Source: Cocos nucifera (taxonomy: Eukaryota; Streptophyta; Magnoliopsida; Arecales; Arecaceae). From it: 64,000 nt of DNA. The notes under the pieces are model-generated. The model saw only the letters and a program-made list of their open reading frames with translations. It searched no databases and was not told the DNA's origin. Positions 56,944 to 64,000 of this stretch are shown in pieces. Each line of letters starts with the position of its first letter. Position 1 is the stretch's first letter. Both the position numbers and the translations under genes were made by a program. The stretch covers positions 124,001-188,000 of the forward strand of contig QRFJ01000296.1 of assembly GCA_006176705.1 (NCBI GenBank), written 5' to 3'.

Positions 56944-57097
56944 ATTGCATGCACCAGGTGCAAGTGAACCATGGCAAATCGCGAAGCATATGGACGGCGG
57001 ATAGCGGGCAAACGGGAATCGGTGAAATACCAAGGGTAGCGTAGCGTGTTATCCATCGTGGATTTCACGCGGTCCAATTGCACATGGTGCATGCAAT
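56944..57097. promoter_or_regulatory. 20-bp inverted repeat with RY (CATGCA) motifs upstream of LNP
   Basis: ATTGCATGCACCAGGTGCAA (56944-56963) and the inverse of TTGCACATGGTGCATGCAAT (57078-57097) match except for one base, separated by 114 bp. Both arms contain the RY core CATGCA, a target of B3-domain factors. Bases flanking the arms (ACGGGGGCGTTGCGGGG / ACGGAGGCGTTATGGGG) are directly rather than invertedly repeated. Confidence 0.6.
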
Positions 57098-57284
57098 ACG
57101 GAGGCGTTATGGGGGGAACTGGGAATGGGGTTGGCTGTTTTTCCAGCCCAGCCGACTCGATCCGACGCTGGCTTGGGCAAAAACCCTCAAGGATGCTTTT
57201 GGTTGAAATATAATAAATTATAAAATAATTTAATAATTTATAAAAATTATTTATTAAAAAATATAATTATAAAAAAATAATTTT

Positions 57285-58039
57285 TGTTGTGGTGAATCTT
57301 CTGGTGTGTCTATCGTCGAAAGAGATTATCCAAAAAAAGAAGTCCATACTGACCGAAATATTTTTCAATAAGGATCCTCCGTTGTCTAAATTAGTAGAGG
57401 ATTGATGAACAGGATAATCAAAATATAATTAGGCAAAGTTTTAGCTCAGAATCTTCTTACTAAAATACTCAATTTATTCTTTTTTTATAGGTGAATGCAG
57501 TAGTAACCATCTGTAACGGTTGTAAATCATGGGATTCCATTTATTCCGGCATTAAGGGAGCAGTTAATGCTCACAACATAGTCGTGGAGAAGCTGTTACG
57601 CACATTCTACGCTGAGAATATGGGTCATATCGATTATATGTCGATCAATCCGATCATATGTCAGCATCTGACTGATATTTTGATTAGTCAATAATTGTCT
57701 GTTCTTGGAATCATTTGGTTTGTAGAATAGGTCAGGAGACACTGACTAATTATTGACCGAGAGATTTGATAGTCGAAAGTCGATGAATTGAGTGATGATC
57801 AGTTGAAGACCGGTCATCAGTCGATAAGTCGACTAACTGCTGGTTGAAGGAGGTCGGCTGTTATCCGGTAGGCCAACCAATGGTCGATCATCGTAGGGTT
57901 TGCTCAACTCGTTGTGGTTTATCATCAATCGGCAATCCATTCATCGTTCAGTCGATAGTGCCGATCATCGATCGGTGAGGCCGACTTATGATTCATCGTT
58001 TGGATGCCAAATCGATATGTCGAGTCAATATATCCAATA
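57285..58039 (-). repeat. 3' LTR of a minus-strand Tat element (755 bp)
   Basis: Minus strand begins TATTGGATATATTGACTC (TG mutated to TA) directly after a polypurine tract, and ends CCACAACA. TATAAAAAAAG lies on the minus strand near 57480-57490. U3 is rich in CGACT/CGAT words. The partner 5' LTR is beyond the window's right end. Flanking bases are AT-rich genomic sequence. Confidence 0.7.
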
Positions 58040-58040
58040 G

Positions 58041-58055
58041 TTGCCCCCCACTCTC
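58041..58055 (-). other. Polypurine tract of the minus-strand Tat element
   Basis: The minus strand reads GAGAGTGGGGGGCAA immediately before the LTR. It primes plus-strand synthesis in LTR retrotransposons. Confidence 0.75.
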
Positions 58056-58541
58056 GAGTTCAAAGTAATGGAGACACGTGGCTTGCTACGTAGTTCGGCA
58101 TTTTGAACGAGAAGAGTCTTCATCAATTATCTTGAACTTTGATTTGGCGGCTACTCTTCTTTCGGCATTAATGATTACCCCGTAAATCAAGAGACGGTTG
58201 GTCGTTTTGATGATTGTGCAATAATTATTAGCACATTCAGCGAGAAGGATTTTCGCCGTTTTATCATTTTGATGATCATGCTGCCATCATTAGCATGACT
58301 CAACTAAAAAGATGATTTGATAGTCTGACATTCTAATTGATTTGATTTTGGCTCAATCCGATGATGCCACGTGTCGAGTCATCATTAGTCTTCAGTCTTT
58401 CTCATAGATTGCAATATCATGGCATGATCTGAGCGAAGGTGGGTTGAAGCATCTGAACATCTGAAGGCTTAGATTCTACTAGGTGGCAGAAATCTAGACA
58501 GCCTTAGTTTTATCGAAACGATCTTGGCTGCCGATGGTTCC

Positions 58542-58549
58542 TATATATA
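58542..58549 (+). promoter_or_regulatory. TATA box of the antisense gene in the Tat element
   Basis: TATATATA, 155 bp upstream of ATG 58704, with a pyrimidine-rich leader (TTTTCTCTTCTTCTTGCTC) in between. Confidence 0.65.
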
Positions 58550-58703
58550 GGACCACTGTTACCCTCCCTGAGGTTTTTACCGTGACTTTCTTCTGGTGCT
58601 TTGGAGTTCTAAGTTTTTCTCTTCTTCTTGCTCTCACTGTTCTTCCGAGTTTCCCCTTCATCTTCTAGGTTAGGTTTCTTTTTCCCTTCCTTAGAGCTTT
58701 GTT

Positions 58704-61110
58704 ATGGCTGGTAGAGGAAGGGGTAGGACTGTAGGTGGCGATGGTCGGCTATCTGATTTGGTGATCGTCTTTTCTATCAGTCCGGTAGTGGAGGTTTCTT
58801 CGCTATCAAACTCTATCATTGATTGGATCTGAGAACAATATCGAGTCTTAGAGCAATTTCAGTTTTTCATCCATGGTCCGAAAGGTTGATGTCTTCTCCA
58901 TTGATAAGTCAGGTGGCATTTTATGTCGAAAATCTTAGGTTGGATCTTCGATTTTTGGTCCCAAAATTTATTTAAAATATCATGGACTATTATCGGCTTT
59001 GTCTGACGCAACTCGCACCAAATTTCATTCGGATCTTAGTTTTCTTTGCTCTTCTTTGTCACTCAATCCCGACCACTCCTCGCCTTTCTTAATTTCGTCC
59101 TTTTTTTACTCTCCATCCTCATCCCAAAGCAGACGGCTGGTGGATGTTCGCTCCAAGGAGGGGGTTTTCCTTCATCTCTAATCTTCCATCATTCATTTAC
59201 GATTGGAAGATCCAGTTCTTCTTCGTATCGTCCACTCTTCCTTAGAGTTTTTCATTCATTTGGGGGACTCCAAACACTAGTCTGAATGACAACAATCGAG
59301 TCAACCCAGTCGATTGAAAAAAAATTTTGAAACTAAAGGATATGGAGGTCCCGAAGAAGAAGGATTTGCTGATCGATCAAGCATTATATGATGCCAGACT
59401 TGGTCTGATACCGATTGCTGGTATAATCCAACATACCAAATAGTTTTTTTTTCTTTTGACTGATCTTTATCTAACTAACTTTTATTTTTGTTTGCAGCCA
59501 TGCATCCTTCATCTTCTCTTTCGGTAGCTGATATTAGTCGACTTATGAGAAGATGAAAGACGGCTGCGGGAGAAGGATCATTGAGAGCGGCCAAGAAGTA
59601 GAGGGCCAACATTCCAGCAGTAGCAATGGTACTTCTGATTGATATTCCATCGATAGCACGTCGTCACATTGGTGGCCCTGATTCCAACTCGAGATGCGCT
59701 GGCTCCAGCACCAGCAAAAGGTATGTCGGCAAGAGTTCTACCAACTATCGATGAGCTAGATAATGATGTGATGGTCATCGAAGGTCTAGTGGTTCCCATC
59801 GAGCTAGCAATATCTCGAGCGCCATCAATGCCTAAAGTTGGATCGAAGGAGCAGCAGCCGGCTACTTCTTCAATGCCCTTGATACCTAAGTGGATGTCAA
59901 ATCCATTCGAGCAATCGATGGGTCAACGATGGGGAAAGGCTTCTGTGTCGGCTGCTACAAGTGGTACTCGAGTGGTTGAGAGTCCATTAATATTCAAATC
60001 CCGCTCGGAGAGTTAGCTCTAACAAACCCGATGTTGATAAAGCATTTGGTTGATGCAATACTTCTCCCAGCTGGCAATAAAAGTTGAAGGAGTTAAACTC
60101 TGAACGACATATTCTTATCGTTCTATACTTCACTTATCAGGGTGAGTTAATTTCTTCTTCTCATTTTTCTTTCTTCTTATACTCTCTTTCTTTGGCTTAT
60201 TCTCTCCTTTCCTTTTAGGCGGTGCATGATATATCGGAATTAGAAAGATTCATGTGCAATTTTATCGATATATGCCAAGATTGGTTTGACAAGGCTGCAG
60301 TCGTGGAGAAGAATGCCATCCTTTAGTGTCTACAGGTCACCTCCGATAAATTGAAGATGATGGAGTGGGAGAAGAAGTTTGAAGAGGAAAACTCCTGCCT
60401 GAAGGCTGAATTGGAGTCGGCATGGGCCGACTTAGAGTCTTCACGTGCTGATCTAGAGTCGGCAAATAATGACTTGGACTCGGCACATTCTGAATTAAGA
60501 GTCGTACGGTCTGAATTGGAGTCGGTTCGTTATGACAAAGAAATGGATGAATGGATCATTGAGATTCAAGAATCTCAGATCCAAAAAAAGAGACATGAGG
60601 CTAGTCGGTTCTGAAAAGAGTGCGACAGCTGTGTCTGGGAGTTGAAGGAGCAAAAGAGGCGAGAGTCCTTTCGAAGCTGAGGTAGCATCAGTCCGAGCGA
60701 CTTTAGATCGGGCAAAGTAGCAGGCATTGGAGGAATTAAGAGGGTCAGAAGACTTCAAGATGGAACGTGTCACAGCCAGTCATCCTACTTACATAACCAG
60801 GTATGAAGATGATCGAGATGCGGTCGGCCAAGTATATCCGAACCTGGATTTAAATTGCGTCCTCCTTCCCGACTCTGACGGAGAAGGAACCGATGGTGAG
60901 GATGGGTTGGCTGACACTGGTCCGACAGTTGATACATCGACTGAAAGAACAGTTCCAGTTGTAGATGCTCCCACCAACAAAGTAGCTCCAATCGCTGAAC
61001 CTGCTCCAGCCCCAGAAGGAATTGCCATAGAACCTCCTCCGACCGAAGAAGAAATGGCATCAACAATGGTGACTATCGATGCAGTGGATATAGATGATTT
61101 CGATCATTGA
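58704..61110 (+). pseudogene. Antisense PF04195-type gene of the Tat element, intron-containing, decayed
   Basis: ATG 58704 gives MAGRGRGRTVGGDGRLSDLV. After stops and shifts comes the PF04195-like domain: ISQVAFYVENLRLDLRFLVP, IMDYYRLCLTQLAPNFIRIL, FFTLHPHPKADGWWMFAPRR and NLPSFIYDWKIQFFFV. Two clean GT...AG introns of 77 nt each lie at 59421-59497 and 60142-60218. The middle exon starts MHPSSSLSVADISRLMRR. The last exon carries a strong coiled coil (CLKAELESAWADLESSRADL, ESANNDLDSAHSELRVVRSE), then VGQVYPNLDLNCVLLPDSDG, an acidic Pro/Thr/Val-rich tail, and VDIDDFDH with TGA at 61108. It is opposite to pol and lies between integrase and polypurine tract. The protein's role is unknown. Confidence 0.7.
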
Positions 61111-61730
61111 TCGATTTTCATGTATCTTTTTCGTTTGATGTTTTGTTGTAATTCGACTTTGGCCGACTTTTGTAGGCACTTTCATATGGATGAAATGGAC
61201 ACAATTTTTTTGAGTATTGTTCTTCTTCTTTCTTTCTGTGTGGCGCATTGAAATTATTTTAAATGTCTGAAAATTTTCTAAGTACCAATGACTTTTCTTC
61301 TTTATAATTTGCTCGTCGAATGTCGGATTGGATAGTCGACAAGCATGTTGCCTAATCGAATATTAAAAGGTCGGACTTTAGACATAAAATTTTTTATTTT
61401 TTGTTTGATAAATAGGAGCAAGCCGAATATCCTTCGACTGATTGGAGTCAAGTCGGCATGGTTCTCATCAAGTGGGCATAATGTTCTACTCAACTTTAGT
61501 TGAATCAACATAATGTTCCGTTTAGCCATAGCTAAATCAACATATCATCAAGTCGTTCGATTATTAGTCAAGAAGAATGATCCTTTCAAGATAAGTCATA
61601 GGATCATTGTTTGTCGATCGATGATAGGTCGGAGTCGCATGATATGTCATTGATCAGACATAATTTAGTCAAATTAAAGAGAAGTCAAATCCTGATCATT
61701 CCATTTCATTAAAATACTTGGACAACTTTA
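61111..61730. other. Spacer between antisense gene and integrase
   Basis: Holds the trailers of two converging genes. No motif is recognised. Words such as GTCGAATGTCGGATTGG and AGTCGGCATGG give it a loose, repeat-like look. Confidence 0.5.
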
Positions 61731-63000
61731 CTAATAATACATCTTTAAATTATCCATGTTCCAAGTTCGTGGAATAGTCATCCCATCAAGATTCTCTAGT
61801 CGGTAGATGCTCGGACGAAGCATTTTGGTCACTCCATAAGGTCTTTCCCAATTTGGAGATAGCTTTTCTTGATTCAGAGGTTTGAAAACTTCCGTCTTTC
61901 TCAATACTAAGTCTCGAGGAAGAAATACCTTTGACTTGACTTTTGTATTGTAATATCGGACGACTCTCTATCGATATACAACCATCCGAATTTGAGCTTC
62001 TTGCCAAATCTCAGGGAGCAGATCTAAATTGGCCCTTCTTATTTCAGAATTATTTGGTTCGGCATAATACTCGACTCTCATGGACGGTAGGCCAATTTCC
62101 ATCGGGATCACCACTTCAGTTTTGTATGCTAAGTTAAATGGCAATTCTTCCATCGGAATACAAGGGGTTGTCTAATATGTTCATAGGAGCAAATATAATT
62201 TTTCAACCCAGAGGTCTTTTGCTTCGTTCAGTTGTGTTTTAAGTTCATGTAGAATCATCCGATTCATAACTTCTGCTTCACCGTTGAATTGAGAATGACC
62301 AACAGATGTTAATTTGTGCATGATGTGAAACTTCGCACAAAAATTCTTAAAGTTTTGATTATTGAACTGACGACCATTATCGATGATGATGGTGTGCGGC
62401 AATCTGAATTGGTATATGATTAATTTTTGAACAAAATTTTTTATTTTGCTTTTGGTGATTTATGCTAATATTTCGACTTCTATCCATTTGATGAAGTAAT
62501 CCATTGCAACCACCAAAAACTTTTTTTGAACAAACATAGGAGGGAAAGGGCTAAGGATGTCCATTTTTCATTATGCGAATAGCCATGGTGTGATAATTGA
62601 TGTCAGTTAGCTTGTCAGTTGGTGTTGAATATTGGCATACTTCTGACATGGGTCACATCTTCGAATAAGATCAACTGCATCTTTCTTCATAGTCAACCAA
62701 TAGTATCCTTATCGCAGAATCTTGTAGGCCAAAGATTTGCCCCTCAAGTGATTTTCATAAATTTCTTCATGGACTTCTCAAAAGGTATAGTCGGCATCAG
62801 TTGGTCCCAAGCATTTGAGCAGTGAAAGCGAAAATGACCTCTTGTAGAGATGTCCGTCCATCAGAATGTATTATGAAATGGTCCATTTGAGTTGTTTTGC
62901 TTCTAAAGAATTATCAGGTATAGTTTCGTCAATAAGATATCGGATGATTAGATCCATCCAACTTGGCTCATTATTTATTTGCAACACTTCGTCGACTTTA
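61731..63000 (-). pseudogene. Tat-lineage integrase, broken
   Basis: Minus strand. It starts with the zinc-binding region H..H...C..C (EEIYENHLRGKSLAYKILR, RRCDPCQKYANIQHQ). The catalytic core follows (VAMDYFIKWIEVEILA, PHTIIIDNGRQFNNQNFKNF, HSQFNGEAEVMNRMILHELK), where D, D and E of the DDE triad are readable. The C-terminal part reads LPFNLAYKTEVVIPMEIGLP, RDLVLRKTEVFKPLNQEKLS, NWERPYGV, YRLENLDGMTIPRTW and NMDNLKMYY, with TAG at 61731-61733. Stops (for example after ILA and near VYR) inactivate it. It closely parallels the tail at 1-312. Confidence 0.85.
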
Positions 63001-64000
63001 TCGATACTCGATTGTTCAAGATATTCGATGAATGTTCGGTTGAGTAGATCAGAAGATATTATCGCAAGTTGGGAAAGTGCGTCGGCTCGAGGGTTTTCTA
63101 TTCTTGGAATGTAAGAGATCTCAAAATGTTGGAATGTTGACATGAGATCCTTGGCTTTTTGAAGGTACTTTGCCATAGTCGGATCTCGAACTTCATATTC
63201 ACCTCCGATATGTTCGGCAATTAGTTGTGAATCGATAAATACCTTCAAATTATTTATGTCAAGCTCTTTGGTAATTTTCAAGTTGGCTAGCAATGCTTCA
63301 TGTTCGGATTGATTATTGGAAGCTTTAAAGTTAAACCGAAGAGCATATTCAACAATAATCCCTTTGAAGTTGGTGAGGATGAGATCGACTCCATTTTCTT
63401 TAGTGTTAGATGCTCCATCTACATGAAGTATCCATGTCGATTCATAGTCGGCCTTAGATTCTTTCTTTATTTCTAATTTATCATCGACTTCTTATTTTGA
63501 TTTATCGTCGATTACTGTGCATTCGATGACAAAGTTGGCTAACATCTGTACCTTCATTGATGGTCGTGCACATGGGTGATATTAAATGTTAAATTCACTA
63601 AGTTTGATCGTCCATTTTGCCATTCTACCTGAAGTATCCAATCGATGTAGGATCACCTTCAATGGTTGATCAGTTAGTACTACGACCGAATGGGCTTGAA
63701 AGTATGGTCGAAGCCATTATGCTGAGATGATCAAGGTATAGATTAGTTTCTCGATCCTCGAATATTAGACTTCGGTGTTATGAAGCACTTTGCTAGTATA
63801 GTAAATCAGCTGTTGAATTCGATTTTCATCTTCTCTAACAAGGATCGAACTTATCGCTTCTGTCGATGTAGCAATATAGAGATATAATATTTCTCCCATC
63901 TTCGATTTTGCAAGCAACGGTGGGGACATTAAATATTTTTCAAGTCTTCAAAGAAGCATCGGCATTCATTCGATCATGAAAAATCCTTCGCTTGTCGTAA
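63001..64000 (-). pseudogene. Dual RNase H region of Tat-lineage pol (partial)
   Basis: Reading leftwards from the window edge: the classical gypsy RNase H (LYIATSTEAISSILVREDEN, QQLIYYTSKVLHNTEV, AHSVVVLTDQPLKVILHRLD, SGRMAKWTIKLSEFNI), then a second, archaeal-type RNase H (WILHVDGASNTKENGVDLIL, NQSEHEALLANLKITKELDI, VFIDSQLIAEHIGGEYEV, NPRADALSQLA). Possession of this second domain defines the Tat lineage. It degrades RNA in RNA:DNA hybrids during reverse transcription. Several stops are present; reverse transcriptase lies beyond 64000. Confidence 0.85.

Noticed and set aside
56434..57033. 199-codon minus-strand frame over the LNP start
   Set aside because: Out of frame with the LNP coding sequence and crosses its leader intron; it is a shadow of exon 1.

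Overview
This window is nuclear DNA of a flowering plant. The evidence is spliceosomal genes with long introns, Tat- and Athila-lineage Ty3/gypsy retrotransposons, Tourist-like MITEs, and a nuclear photosynthetic NDH-subunit gene. A monocot, most likely a palm, is my guess from overall texture; no sequence marker here proves it.

Left third (1-22.0 kb) is a nest of retrotransposons. A Tat-type integrase tail (1-312) is followed by a clean insertion of a gag-protease-only Athila-type element (347-7989) with a perfect 5-bp target-site duplication. Next come a 59-61 bp tandem array (8.0-8.8 kb) and a series of minus-strand (antisense) gene-like units. One of these carries a PF04195-like domain and has its own TATA box. 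It is split by a minus-strand internally deleted gypsy element (11073-17885), whose 3' region is packed with about 20 copies of a 115/116-bp repeat and a hairpin-rich array. A plus-oriented LTR-like stretch ends near 22015.

Middle (22.3-47.8 kb) holds ordinary genes. Ribosomal protein L23A (plus strand, CDS 26783-29820) has a roughly 4-kb leader intron carrying two MITE-like elements. A Myb/SANT-like gene (plus strand, CDS 33639-42371, seven coding exons) follows. Then come a tRNA-derived SINE-like sequence and a two-exon remnant of a PNSL3-like (PsbQ-family, chloroplast NDH) gene on the minus strand whose first exon I could not find.

Right part (48.4-64 kb) starts with a solo LTR (48453-49491) of the same family as the element at 11-18 kb, in the opposite orientation. 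A complete Lunapark (LNP) ER-junction gene follows on the minus strand (51217-56621, five coding exons plus a leader intron). A minus-strand Tat element then runs off the end: 3' LTR 57285-58039, polypurine tract, an antisense gene on the plus strand (58542-61110) with TATA box, PF04195-like domain and two 77-nt introns, then integrase and two RNase H domains.

The most interesting signal is the repeated architecture of promoter-bearing antisense genes inside two independent Tat elements. Antisense extra ORFs are already known for the Tat lineage, so the novelty lies in the details: introns, a serial arrangement and internal arrays. All splice sites and domain calls were made by eye; no database search was run.
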